From assembly GCA_963932145.1 (NCBI GenBank), contig OZ010577.1, positions 15,725,889 to 15,789,888 of the forward strand: a stretch of 64,000 nucleotides of DNA, in the 5' to 3' direction. The position numbers and the translations under genes are program-made. This stretch comes from Acanthosepion lycidas. Lineage: Eukaryota; Mollusca; Cephalopoda; Sepiida; Sepiidae. Shown piece after piece: positions 1 to 11,690 of the stretch (within the stretch, counting starts at the first letter, position 1; each line of letters starts with the position of its first letter). The notes beneath the pieces are model-generated. The model was not told the origin of the DNA and ran no database searches. It saw only the letters and a list, made by a program, of their open reading frames with translations.

Positions 1-1902
1 TCCTGCCGTGCGTTCTATTTACCTTTACATTCTTTCATTTCACTTTATGAACAGGCAAGAGCCTCCTCTAAAACCGGCTTACTATTATTTTTACTTCGAA
101 CGCATACAGTGAACGTAGCATGCAAAGGTTACGACTCACGTAACAGGGATTTCCTTGAAAAACTGTGTGGACGCAAAGTGGGTGATCGCTGTATGTTTCT
201 CTCCTACCGTGCGTTCTATTTACCTTTACATTCTTTCATTTAACTTTATGAACAGGCAAGGGCCTCCTCTAAAACCGGCTTACAATTATTTTTCATTCGA
301 ACTCATACAGTGAGCGTAGCATGCAAAAAATACTATTCATATAACAGGGATTTCCTTGTAAAACTGTGTGGACGCAAAATGGGTGATCGCTGTATGTTTC
401 TCTCCTGCCGTGCGTTCTATTTACCTTTACATTCTTTCATTTCACTTTATGAACAGGCAAGAGCCTCCTCTAAAACCGGCTTACAATTATTTTTCATTCG
501 AACTCATACAGTGAGCGTAGCATGCAAAGGATACTATTCATATAACAGGGATTTCCTTGAAAAACTGTGTGGACGCAAAATGGGTGATCGCTGTACGTTT
601 CTCTTCTGCCGTGCGTTCTATTTACCTTTACATTCTTTCATTTAACTTTATGAACATGCAAGAGGCTCCTCTAAAAGCTGCTTACAATTATTTTTCATTC
701 GAACTCATACAGTGAGCGTAGCATGCAAAGGTTACGACTCACGTAACAGGGATTTCCTTGAAAAACTGTGTGGACGCAAAATGGGTGATCGCTGTATTTT
801 TCTCTCCTGCCGTGCGTTCTATTTACCTTTACATTCTTTCATTTAACTTTATGAACAGGCATGAGCCTCCTGTAAAACCGGCTTACATTTATTTTTCATT
901 CGAACTCATACAGTGAGCATAGCATGCAAAGGATACTATTCATATAACAGGGATTTCCTTGAAAAACTGTGTGGACGCAAAATGGGTGATCGCTGTATGT
1001 TTCTCTCCTGCCGTGCGTTCTATCTACCTTTACATTCTTTCATTTAACTTTATGAACAGGCAAGAGGCTCCTCTATAACCTGCTACAATTATTTTTCATT
1101 CGAACTCATACAGTGAGCGTAGCATGCAAAGGTTTCGACTCACGTAACAGGAATTTCCTTGAAAAAATTTGTGGACGCAAAATGGGTGATCGCTGTATGT
1201 TTCTCTCCTGCCGTACGTTCTATTTACCTTTACATTCTTTCATTTCACTTTATGAACAGGCAAGAGCCTCCTCTAAAACCGGCTTACAATTATTTTTCAT
1301 TCGAACTCATACAGTGAGCATAGCATGCAAAGGATACCATTCATATAACAGGGATTTCCTTGAAAAACTGTGTGGACGCAAAATGGGTGATCGCTGTATG
1401 TTTCTCTCCTGCCGTGCGTTCTATCTACCTTTACATTTTTTCATTTAACTTTATGAACAGGCAAGAGCCTCCTCTAAAACCTGCTTACAATTATTTTTCA
1501 TTCGAACTCATACAGTGAGCGTAGCATGCAAATGTTACGACTCACGTAACAGGGATTTTCTTGAAAAAGTGTGTGGACGCAAAATGGGTGATCGCTGTAT
1601 GATTCTCTCCTGCCGTGCGTTCTATTTACCTTTACATTCTTTCATTTCACTTTATGAACAGGCAAGAGCCTCCTCTAAAACCGGCTTACAATTATTTTTC
1701 ATTCGAACTCATACAGTGAGCGTAGCATGCGTAGGATACTATTCATATAACAGGGATTTCCTTGAAAAACTGTGTGGACGCAAAATGGGTGATCGCTGTA
1801 TGTTTCTCTCCTGCCGTGCGTTCTATTTACATTTACTTTCTTTCATTTCACTTTATGAACAGGCAAGGACCTCCTCTAAAAACGGCTTACAATTATTTTT
1901 CA

Positions 1903-1952
1903 TTCGAACTCATACAGTGAGCGTAGCATGCAAAGGTTACGACTCACGTAAC
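1903..1952. other. Cluster of four palindromes at the monomer junction (example)
   Basis: Within 50 bp around the monomer junction lie TTCGAA (1903-1908), CTCA-TACAG-TGAG (1909-1921), GCATGC (1926-1931) and GTTACG-ACTCA-CGTAAC (1936-1952). The remaining ~150 bp of the monomer have no comparable perfect dyads that I noticed. Both spaced dyads have 5-bp spacers. The CTCA/TGAG dyad also survives in the common cactgag variant. Confidence 0.7.
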
Positions 1953-2117
1953 AGGGATTTCCTTGAAAAACTGTGTGGACGCAAAATGGGTGATCGCTGT
2001 ATGTTTCTCTCCTGCCGTGCGTTCTATTTACCTTTACATTCCTTCATTTCACTTTATGAACAGGCAAGAGCCTCCTCTAAAACAGGCTTACAATTATTTT
2101 TCATTCGAACTCATACA
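1917..2117 (+). repeat. Representative type A satellite monomer
   Basis: This monomer is close to consensus and defines the coordinates used here (position 1 is the g of gtgagcg). Landmarks: GCATGC at 10-15; spaced dyad at 20-36; an A-rich stretch at 50-54; a pyrimidine-rich segment at about 86-140 (43 of 55 bases are C or T in the consensus); a T5 tract at 181-185; TTCGAA at 188-193; and CTCA-n5-TGAG spanning the junction with the next monomer. Recurrent two-state sites across the array are at 6 (c/a), 11 (c/a), 59 (g/a), 70 (a/g), 77 (a/t), 81 (c/t), 94 (t/c), 134 (c/a), 155 (c/g), 159 (c/g), 167 (c/g) and 169 (g/t). Confidence 0.95.
1936..1952. other. Type A box: perfect 6-5-6 spaced dyad (example)
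   Basis: GTTACG at 1936-1941, spacer ACTCA at 1942-1946 and CGTAAC at 1947-1952 form a perfect inverted repeat. The same box sits at position 20-36 of every unmodified type A monomer, roughly three quarters of the array. Spacer variants (ACTAA, AATCA, CCTCA) leave the arms intact. Some monomers damage an arm, for example CGTACC in the monomers near 23,620 and 26,633 and TTTACG in the 20.8-30 kb variant series. A dimeric DNA-binding protein site is a possible role, but that is inference. Confidence 0.8.
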
Positions 2118-2337
2118 GTGAGCGTAGCATGCAAAGGTTACGACTCACGTAACAGGGATTTCCTTGAAAAACTGTGTGGACGCAAAATGGGTGATCGCTG
2201 TATGTTTCTCTCCTACCGTGCGTTCTATTTACCTTTACATTCTTTCATTTCACTTTATGAACAGGCAAGGGCCTCCTCTAAAACAGGCTTACAATTATTT
2301 TTCATTCGAACTCATACAGTGAGCGTAGCATGCAAAG

Positions 2338-2354
2338 GATACTATTCATATAAC
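2338..2354. other. Type B box: dyad-less version (example)
   Basis: At the place of the type A dyad, type B monomers read GATACT-ATTCA-TATAAC. Five of 17 bases differ from A: two in the left arm, one in the spacer and two in the right arm. The inverted symmetry is lost and the box becomes very AT-rich. The rest of the monomer is not consistently different from A, so the two classes are defined mainly by this box. Confidence 0.85.
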
Positions 2355-2612
2355 AGGGATTTCCTTGAAAAACTGTGTGGACGCAAAATGAGTGATAGCT
2401 GTATGTTTCTCTCCTGCCGTGCGTTCTGTTTACATTTACTTTCTTTCATTTCACTTTATGAACAGGCAAGGACCTCCTCTAAAATCGGCTTACAATTATT
2501 TTTCATTCGAACTCATACAGTGAGCGTAGCATGCAAAGGTTACGACTCACGTAACAGGGATTTCCTTGAAAAACTGTGTGGACGCAAAATGGGTAATCGC
2601 TGTATGTTTCTC

Positions 2613-3529
2613 TCCTGCCGTGCGTTCTATTTACCTTTACATTCTTTCATTTCACTTTATGAACAGGCAAGAGCCTCCTCTAAAACCGGCTTACTATTAT
2701 TTTTACTTCGAACGCATACAGTGAACGTAGCATGCAAAGGTTACGACTCACGTAACAGGGATTTCCTTGAAAAACTGTGTGGACGCAAAGTGGGTGATCG
2801 CTGTATGTTTCTCTCCTACCGTGCGTTCTATTTACCTTTACATTCTTTCATTTAACTTTATGAACAGGCAAGGGCCTCCTCTAAAACCGGCTTACAATTA
2901 TTTTTCATTCGAACTCATACAGTGAGCGTAGCATGCAAAAAATACTATTCATATAACAGGGATTTCCTTGAAAAACTGTGTGGACGCAAAATGGGTGATC
3001 GCTGTATGTTTCTCTCCTGCCGTGCGTTCTATTTACCTTTACATTCTTTCATTTCACTTTATGAACAGGCAAGAGCCTCCTCTAAAACCGGCTTACAATT
3101 ATTTTTCATTCGAACTCATACAGTGAGCGTAGCATGCAAAGGATACTATTCATATAACAGGGATTTCCTTGAAAAACTGTGTGGACGCAAAATGGGTGAT
3201 CGCTGTACGTTTCTCTTCTGCCGTGCGTTCTATTTACCTTTACATTCTTTCATTTAACTTTATGAACATGCAAGAGGCTCCTCTAAAAGCTGCTTACAAT
3301 TATTTTTCATTCGAACTCATACAGTGAGCGTAGCATGCAAAGGTTACGACTCACGTAACAGGGATTTCCTTGAAAAACTGTGTGGACGCAAAATGGGTGA
3401 TCGCTGTATTTTTCTCTCCTGCCGTGCGTTCTATTTACCTTTACATTCTTTCATTTAACTTTATGAACAGGCATGAGCCTCCTGTAAAACCGGCTTACAT
3501 TTATTTTTCATTCGAACTCATACAGTGAG
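2613..3529 (+). repeat. 13-monomer HOR, partial copy 2
   Basis: This is the second copy of the segment at 1-917. The match stops in the monomer starting at 3525, which has gcgtagcatgct where copy 1 has gcatagcatgca. Confidence 0.85.
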
Positions 3530-4299
3530 CGTAGCATGCTAAGGATACTATTCATATAACAGGGATTTCCTTGAAAAACTGTGTGGACGCAAAATGGGTG
3601 ATCGCTGTATGTTTCTCTCCTGCCGTGCGTTCTATTTACCTTTACATTCTTTCATTTAACTTTATGAACAGGCAAGGGCCTCCTCTAAAACAGGCTTACA
3701 ATTATTTTTCATTCGAACTCACACAGTGAGCGTAGCATGCAAAGGTTACGACTCACGTAACAGGGATTTCCTTGAAAAACTGTGTGGACGCAAAATGGGT
3801 GATCGCTGTATGTTTCTCTCCTGCCGTGCGTTCTATTTACCTTTACATTCTTTCATTTAACTTTATGAACAGGCAAGAGGCTCCTCTAAGAGCTCCTTAC
3901 AATTATTTTTCATTCGAACTCATACAGTGAGCGTAGCATGCAAAGGTTACGACTCACGTAACAGGGATTTCCTTGAAAAACTGTGTGGACGCAAAATGGG
4001 TGATCGCTGTATGTTTCTCTCCTGCCGTGCGTTCTATTTACCTTTACATTCTTTCATTTAACTTTATGAACATGCAAGAGCCTCCTCTAAAAGCTGCTTA
4101 CAATTATTTTTCATTCGAACTCATACAGTGAGCGTAGCATGCAAAGTATACTATTCATATAACAGGGATTTCCTTGAAAAACTGTGTGGACGCAAAATGG
4201 GTGATCGCTGTATGTTTCTTTCCTGCCGTGGGTTCTATTTACCTTTACATTCTTTCATTTCACTTTATGAACAGGCAAGAGCCTCCTCTAAAACCGGCT
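3530..4299 (+). repeat. Satellite between HOR units, no clear partner
   Basis: About four monomers of types A and B lie here. The two type A monomers at 3726 and 3927 are not obviously part of a long duplication. No other sequence is present. Confidence 0.6.
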
Positions 4300-6308
4300 T
4301 ACAATTATTTTTCATTCGAACTCATACAGTGAGCGTAGCATGCAAAGGATACTATTCATAAGACAGGGATTTCCTTGAAAAACTGTGTGGACGCAAAATG
4401 GGTGATCGCTGAATGTTTCTCTCCTGCCATGCGTTCTATTTACCTTTACATTCTTTCATTTAACTTTATGAACAGGCAAGAGGCTCCTCTAAGAGCTCCT
4501 TACAATTATTTTTCATTCGAACTCATACAGTGAGCGTAGCATGCAAAGGTTACGACTCACGTAACAGGGATTTCCTTGAAAAACTGTGTGGACGCAAAAT
4601 GGTTGATCGCTGTATGTTTCTCTCCTGCCGTGCGTTCTATTTACCTTTACATTCTTTCATTTAACTTTATGAACAGGCAAGAGCCTCCTCTAAAACCGGC
4701 TTACAATTATTTTTCATTCGAACTCATACAGTGAGCGTAGCATGCAAAGGATACTATTCATATAACAGGTATTTCCTTGAAAAACTGTGTGGACGCAAAA
4801 TGGGTGATCGCTGTATGTTTTTTTCCTGCCCTGCGTTCTATTTACCTTTACATTCTTTCATTTAACTTTATGAACAGGCAAGAGCCTCCTCTAAAAGCTG
4901 ATTACAATTATTTTTCATTCGAACTCATACAGTGAGCGTAGCATGCAAAGGTTACGACTCACGTAACAGGGATTTCCTTGAAAAACTGTGTGGACGCAAA
5001 ATGGGTGATCGCTGTATCTTTCTCTCCTGCCGTGCGTTCTATTTACCTTTACATTCTTTCATTTAACTTTATGAACATGCAAGAGCCTCCTCTAAAAGCT
5101 GCTTACAATTATTTTTCATTCAAACTCATACAGTGAGCGTAGCATGCAAAGGTTAAGACTCACGTAACAGGGATTTCCTTGAAAAACTGTGTGGACGCAA
5201 AGTGGGTGATCGCTGTATGTTTCCCTCCTACCGTGCGTTCTATTTACCTTTACATTCTTTCATTTAACTTTATGAACAGGCAAGGGCCTCCTCTAAAACC
5301 GGCTTACAATTATTTTTCATTCGAACTCATACAGTGAGCGTAGCATGCAAAGGATACTATTCATATAACAGGGATTTCCTTGAAAAACTGTGTGGACGCA
5401 AAATGGGTGATCGCTGTATGTTTCTCTCCTGCCGTGCGTTCTATTTACCTTTACATTCTTTCATTTCACTTTATGAACAGGCAAGAGCCTCCTCTAAAAC
5501 CGGCTTACAATTATTTTTCATTCGAACTCATACAGTGAGCGTAGCATGCAAAGGATACTATTCATATAACAGGGATTTCCTTGAAATACTGTGTGGACGC
5601 AAAATGGGTGATCGCTGTACGTTTCTCTTCTGCCGTGCGTTCTATTTACCTTTACATTCTTTCATTTAACTTTATGAACATGCAAGAGCCTCCTCTAAAA
5701 GCTGCTTACAATTATTTTTCATTCGAACTCATACATTGAGCGTAGCATGCAAAGGTTACGACTCACGTAACAGGGATTTCCTTGAAAAACTGTGTGGATG
5801 CAAAATGGGTGATCGCTGTATTTTTCTCTCCTGTCGTGCGTTCTATTTACCTTTACATTCTTTCATTTAACTTTATGAACAAGCATGAGCCTCCTCTAAA
5901 ACCGGCCTACATTTATTTTTCATTCGAACTCATACAGTGAGCGTAGCATGCAAAGGATACTATTCATATAACAGGGATTTCCTTGAAAAACTGTGTGGAC
6001 GCAAAATGGGTGATCGTTGTATGTTTCTCTCCTGCCGTGCGTTCTATTTATCTTTACATTCTTTCATTTAACTTTATGAACAGGCAAGAGCCTCCTCTAA
6101 AACCGGCTTACAATTATTTTTCATTCGAACTCATACAGTGAGCGTAGCATGCAAAGGTTACGACTCACGTAACAGGGATTTCCTTGAAAAACTGTGTGGA
6201 CGCAAAATGGGTGATCGTTGTATGTTTCTCTCCTGCCGAGCGTTCTATTTACCTTTCATTCTTTCATTTAACTTTATGAACAGGCAAGAGCCTCCTCTAA
6301 AACCTGCT
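4300..6308 (+). repeat. 10-monomer HOR unit, copy 1
   Basis: This repeats at 6309-8300 at an offset of 2,009 bp. Shared rare markers are cataagac in the B box, aacaggtatttcc, ctgccctgcg, aaagctgatta, cattcaaactc, the mutated A box GTTAAGACTC, gaaatactg, catacattgag, gtggatgc and the one-base-short acctttcattc near 6256. One mismatch was noted (ggttgatcg near 4602 against gggtgatcg). Confidence 0.9.
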
Positions 6309-8300
6309 TACAATTATTTTTCATTCGAACTCATACAGTGAGCGTAGCATGCAAAGGATACTATTCATAAGACAGGGATTTCCTTGAAAAACTGTGTGGA
6401 CGCAAAATGGGTGATCGCTGAATGTTTCTCTCCTGCCATGCGTTCTATTTACCTTTACATTCTTTCATTTAACTTTATGAACAGGCAAGAGGCTCCTCTA
6501 AGAGCTCCTTACAATTATTTTTCATTCGAACTCATACAGTGAGCGTAGCATGCAAAGGTTACGACTCACGTAACAGGGATTTCCTTGAAAAACTGTGTGG
6601 ACGCAAAATGGGTGATCGCTGTATGTTTCTCTCCTGCCGTGCGTTCTATTTACCTTTACATTCTTTCATTTAACTTTATGAACAGGCAAGAGCCTCCTCT
6701 AAAACCGGCTTACAATTATTTTTCATTCGAACTCATACAGTGAGCGTAGCATGCAAAGGATACTATTCATATAACAGGTATTTCCTTGAAAAACTGTGTG
6801 GACGCAAAATGGGTGATCGCTGTATGTTTTTTTCCTGCCCTGCGTTCTATTTACCTTTACATTCTTTCATTTAACTTTATGAACAGGCAAGAGCCTCCTC
6901 TAAAAGCTGATTACAATTATTTTTCATTCGAACTCATACAGTGAGCGTAGCATGCAAAGGTTACGACTCACGTAACAGGGATTTCCTTGAAAAACTGTGT
7001 GGACGCAAAATGGGTGATCGCTGTATCTTTCTCTCCTGCCGTGCGTTCTATTTACCTTTACATTCTTTCATTTAACTTTATGAACATGCAAGAGCCTCCT
7101 CTAAAAGCTGCTTACAATTATTTTTCATTCAAACTCATACAGTGAGCGTAGCATGCAAAGGTTAAGACTCACGTAACAGGGATTTCCTTGAAAAACTGTG
7201 TGGACGCAAAGTGGGTGATCGCTGTATGTTTCCCTCCTACCGTGCGTTCTATTTACCTTTACATTCTTTCATTTAACTTTATGAACAGGCAAGGGCCTCC
7301 TCTAAAACCGGCTTACAATTATTTTTCATTCGAACTCATACAGTGAGCGTAGCATGCAAAGGATACTATTCATATAACAGGGATTTCCTTGAAAAACTGT
7401 GTGGACGCAAAATGGGTGATCGCTGTATGTTTCTCTCCTGCCGTGCGTTCTATTTACCTTTACATTCTTTCATTTCACTTTATGAACAGGCAAGAGCCTC
7501 CTCTAAAACCGGCTTACAATTATTTTTCATTCGAACTCATACAGTGAGCGTAGCATGCAAAGGATACTATTCATATAACAGGGATTTCCTTGAAATACTG
7601 TGTGGACGCAAAATGGGTGATCGCTGTACGTTTCTCTTCTGCCGTGCGTTCTATTTACCTTTACATTCTTTCATTTAACTTTATGAACATGCAAGAGCCT
7701 CCTCTAAAAGCTGCTTACAATTATTTTTCATTCGAACTCATACATTGAGCGTAGCATGCAAAGGTTACGACTCACGTAACAGGGATTTCCTTGAAAAACT
7801 GTGTGGATGCAAAATGGGTGATCGCTGTATTTTTCTCTCCTGTCGTGCGTTCTATTTACCTTTACATTCTTTCATTTAACTTTATGAACAAGCATGAGCC
7901 TCCTCTAAAACCGGCCTACATTTATTTTTCATTCGAACTCATACAGTGAGCGTAGCATGCAAAGGATACTATTCATATAACAGGGATTTCCTTGAAAAAC
8001 TGTGTGGACGCAAAATGGGTGATCGTTGTATGTTTCTCTCCTGCCGTGCGTTCTATTTATCTTTACATTCTTTCATTTAACTTTATGAACAGGCAAGAGC
8101 CTCCTCTAAAACCGGCTTACAATTATTTTTCATTCGAACTCATACAGTGAGCGTAGCATGCAAAGGTTACGACTCACGTAACAGGGATTTCCTTGAAAAA
8201 CTGTGTGGACGCAAAATGGGTGATCGTTGTATGTTTCTCTCCTGCCGAGCGTTCTATTTACCTTTCATTCTTTCATTTAACTTTATGAACAGGCAAGAGA
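6309..8300 (+). repeat. 10-monomer HOR unit, copy 2
   Basis: This is the tandem copy of 4300-6291. The match ends at about 8,300, where gagactcctctaaaagc replaces gagcctcctctaaaacc. Confidence 0.9.
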
Positions 8301-8469
8301 CTCCTCTAAAAGCTGCTTAAAATTATTTTTCATTCGAACTCATACAGTGAGCGTAGCATGCAAAGGTTACGACTCACGTAACAGGGATTTCCTTGAAAAA
8401 CTGTGTGGACGCAAAATGGGTGATCGTTGTATGTTTCTCTCCTGCCGAGCGTTCTATTTACCTTTACAT

Positions 8470-8640
8470 TCTTTCATTTCACTTTATGAACAGGCAAGAG
8501 CCTCCTCTAAAACCGGCTTACAATTATTTTTCATTCGAACTCATACAGTGAGCGTAGCATGCAAAGGATACTATTCATAAGACAGGGATTTCCTTGAAAA
8601 ACTGTGTGGACGCAAAATGGGTGATCGCTGAATGTTTCTC
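8470..8640 (+). repeat. 10-monomer HOR, short third copy
   Basis: The distinctive B-box variant ending cataagac, followed by cgctgaatg, appears a third time in the monomer at 8548, matching those at 4329 and 6338. The match is short; ctgccgtg follows where the other copies have ctgccatg. Confidence 0.65.
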
Positions 8641-10355
8641 TCCTGCCGTGCGTTCTATTTACCTTTACATTCTTTCATTTAACTTTATGAACAGGCAAGA
8701 GGCACCTCTAAGATCTCCTTACAATTATTTTTCATTCGAACTCATACAGTGAGCGTAGCATGCAAAGGTTACGACTCACGTAACAGGGATCTCCTTGAAA
8801 AACTGTGTGGACGCAAAATGGGTGATCGCTGTATGTTTCTCTCCTGCCGTGCGTTCTATTTACCTTTACATTATTTCATTTCACTTTATGAACAGGCAAG
8901 AGCCTCCTCTGAAACCGGCTTACAATTATTTTTCATTCGAACTCATACAGTGAGCGTAGCATGCAAAGGATACTATTCATATAACAGGGATTTCCTCGAA
9001 AAACTGTGTTGACGCAAAATGGGTGATCGCTGTATGTTTCTCTCCTGCCGTGCGTTCTATTTACCTTTACATTCTTTCATTTAACTTTATGAACAGGCAA
9101 GAGCCTCCTCTAAAAGCTGCTTACAATTATTTTTCATTCGAACTCATACAGTGAGCGTAGCATGCAAAGGTTACGACTCACGTAACAGGGATTTCCTTGA
9201 AAAACTGTGTGGACGCAAAATGGGTGATCGCTGTATGTTTCTCTCCTGCCGTGCGTTCTATTTACCTTTACATTCTTTCATTTCACTTTATGAACATGCA
9301 AGAGGCTCCTCTAAAAGCTGCTTACAATTATATTTCATTCGAACTCATACAGTGACCGTAGCATGCAAAGGATACTATTCATATAAGAGGGATTTCCTTG
9401 AAAAACTGTGTGGACGCAAAATGGGTGTTCGCTGTATGTTTCTCTCCTGCCGTGCGTTCTATTTACCTTTACATTCTTTCATTTAATTTTATGAACAGGC
9501 AAGAGCCTCCTCTAAAAGCTGCTTACAATTATTTTTCATTCGAACTCATACAGTGAGCATAGCATGCCAAGATTACGACTCACGTAACAGGGATTTCCTT
9601 GATAAACTGTGTGGACGCAAAATGGGTGATCGCTGTATGTTTCTCTCCCTCCGTGCGTTCTATTTACCTTTACATTCTTTCATTTAAATTTATGAACAGG
9701 CAAGAGCCTCCTCTAAAAGCTGCTTACAATTATTTTTCATTCGAACTCATACAGTGAGCGTAGCATGCAAACGTTACGACTCACGTAACAGGGATTTCCT
9801 TGAAAAACTGTGTGGACGCAAAGTGGGGGATCGCTGTATCTTTCTCTCCTGCCGTGCGTTCTATTTACCTTTACATTCTTTCATTTCGCTTTATGAACAG
9901 GCAAGAGCCTCCTCTAAAACCGGCTTACAATTATTTTTCATTCGAACTCATACACTGAGCGTAGCATGCAAAGGATACTATTCATATAACAGGGATTTCC
10001 TTGAAAAACTGTGTGGACGCAAAATGGGTGATCGCTGTATGTTTCTCTCCTGCCGTGCGTTCTATTTACCTTTACATTCTTTCATTTAACTTTATGAACA
10101 GGCAAGAGGCTCCTCCAAAAGCTGCTTACAATTATTTTTCATTCGAACTCATACATGAGCGTAGCATGCAAAGGATACTATTCATATAACAGGGATTTCC
10201 TTGAAAAACTGTGTGGACGCAAAATGGGTGATCGCTGTATGTTTCTCTCCTGCCGTGCGTTCTATTTACCTTTACATTCTTTCATTTAACTTTATGAACA
10301 GGCAAGAGCCTCCTCTAAAAGCTGCTTACAATTATTTTTCATTCGAACTCATACA
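8641..10355 (+). repeat. Irregular A/B satellite
   Basis: About eight monomers without an evident long duplication. The B-box variant catataagagg (near 9376-9387) and the one-base deletion near 10,155 are private marks. No non-satellite sequence is present. Confidence 0.6.
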
Positions 10356-11690
10356 GTGAGCGTAGCATGCAAACGTTACGACTCACGTAACAGGGATTTC
10401 CTTGAAAAACTGTGTGGACGCAAAATGGGTGATCGCTGTATGTTTCTCTCCTGCCGTGCGTTCTATTTACCTTTACATTCTTTCATTTAACTTTAGGAAC
10501 AGGCAAGAGGCTCCTCTAAAAGCTGCTTACAATTATTTTTCATTCGAACTCATACAGTGAGCGTAGCATGCAAAGGTTACGACTCACGTAACAGGGATTT
10601 CCTTGAAAAACTGTGTGGACGCAAAAAGGTTGATCGCTGTATGTTTCTCTCCTGCCGTGCGTTCTATTTACCTTTACATTCTTTCATTTAACTTTATGAA
10701 CAGGCAAGAGCCTCCTCTAAAAGCTGCTTACAATTATTTTTCATTCGAACTCATACAGTGAGCGTAGCATGCAAAGGTTACGACTCACGTAACAGGGATT
10801 TCCTTGAAAAACTGTGTGGACGCAAAATGGGTGATCGCTGTATGTTTCTCTCCTGCCGTGCGTTCTATTTACCTTTACATTCTTTCATTTAACTTTATGA
10901 ACAGGCAAGAGCCTCCTCTAAAAGCTGCTTACAATTATTTTTCATTCGAACTCATACAGTGAGCGTAGCATGCAAAGGTTACGACTCACGTAACAGGGAT
11001 TTCCTTGAAAAACTGTGTGGACGCAAAATGGGTGATCGCTGTATGTTTCTCTCCTGCCGTGCGTTCTATTTACCTTTACATTCTTTCATTTAACTTTATG
11101 AACAGGCAAGAGCCTCCTCTAAAAGCTGCTTACAATTATTTTTCATTCGAACTCTTACAGTGAGCGTAGCATGCAAAGGTTACGACTCACGTAACAGGGA
11201 TTTCCTTGAAAAACTGTGTGGACGCAAAATGGGTGATCGCTGTATGTTTCTCTCCTGCCGTGCGTTCTATTTACCTTTACATTCTTTCATTTAACTTTAT
11301 TAACAGGCAAGAGCCTCCTCTAAAAGCTGCTTACAATTATTTTTCATTCGAACTCATACAGTGAGCGTAGCATGCAAAGGTTACGACTCACGTAACAGGG
11401 ATTTCCTTGAAAAACTGTGTGGACGCAAAATGGGTGATCGCTGTATGTTTCTCTCCTGCCGTGCGTTCTATTTACCTTTACATTCTTTCATTTAACTTTA
11501 TGAACAGGCAAGAGCCTCCTCTAAAAGCTGCTTACAATTATTTTTCATTCGAACTCATACAGTGAGCGTAGCATGCAAAGGTTACGACTCACGTAACAGG
11601 GATTTCCTTGAAAAACTGTGTGGACGCAAAATGGGTGATCGCTGTATGTTTCTCTCCTGCCGTGCGTTCTATTTACCTTTACATTCTTTC
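10356..11690 (+). repeat. Run of near-identical single monomers
   Basis: Monomers starting at 10,758, 10,959, 11,160, 11,361 and 11,562 differ from each other by only a few bases (for example cttacag near 11,155 and attaac near 11,299). All have the A box, taa at 133-135 and aaagctgc at 163-170. The two preceding monomers (10,356 and 10,557) differ slightly more. This looks like amplification of one monomer rather than of a multi-monomer unit. Confidence 0.8.

Larger units (their letters stand above)
1..2612 (+). repeat. 13-monomer HOR unit, copy 1
   Basis: The first 917 bases recur at 2613-3529 at an offset of 2,612 bp (13 monomers minus one base, lost near 1084). Rare shared markers include ttacttcgaacgc (91-103 and 2703-2715), GTACGTTTCTCTTC and catgagcctcctg. 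By eye I found one mismatch (near 359). The unit may start left of the window. Confidence 0.85.
1..10355 (+). repeat. Left mixed A/B domain
   Basis: Types A and B alternate irregularly here. B-type monomers start at 310, 511, 913, 1314, 1716, 2319, 2922, 3123, 3525, 4128, 4329, 4731, 5334, 5535, 5937, 6338, 6740, 7343, 7544, 7946, 8548, 8950, 9352, 9955 and about 10,156; the rest are A. Position 11 is almost always c (GCATGC intact). The domain ends where the last B monomer, which lacks one base in its cacagtg motif near 10,155, is followed at 10,356 by an unbroken run of A monomers. Confidence 0.9.

Noticed and set aside
108-140. Internal short sub-repeats within each monomer (ctttaca, ctttcat, ttcactt words at positions ~108-140)
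   Set aside because: The pattern is suggestive of an origin from a shorter repeat but too degenerate, and pyrimidine-rich composition alone could produce it.
1903-1912. tRNA-type B box (attcgaactc) suggesting a tRNA or SINE origin
   Set aside because: The match to GGTTCGANNCC is partial, no A box lies at the usual distance upstream, and no cloverleaf can be drawn.
1936-1952. True CENP-B box
   Set aside because: The mammalian CENP-B box consensus (YTTCGTTGGAARCGGGA) is not matched on either strand. Only the idea of an alternating box is comparable.
1515-2855. The longest open frame as a protein-coding gene with 67-residue repeats
   Set aside because: It begins at gtg, not atg, and is open only because the period is a multiple of 3. 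The same frame is stopped in about half of the monomers elsewhere, and recurrent variants are mostly non-synonymous. No domain, signal or context supports a gene.
10040-10189. Small open frames in the other forward frames (about 62 codons) in several monomers
   Set aside because: They recur at the same monomer position wherever a one-base deletion shifts frame (for example 10,001, 23,063, 31,502 and 36,726) and are overlapping by-products of the repeat.
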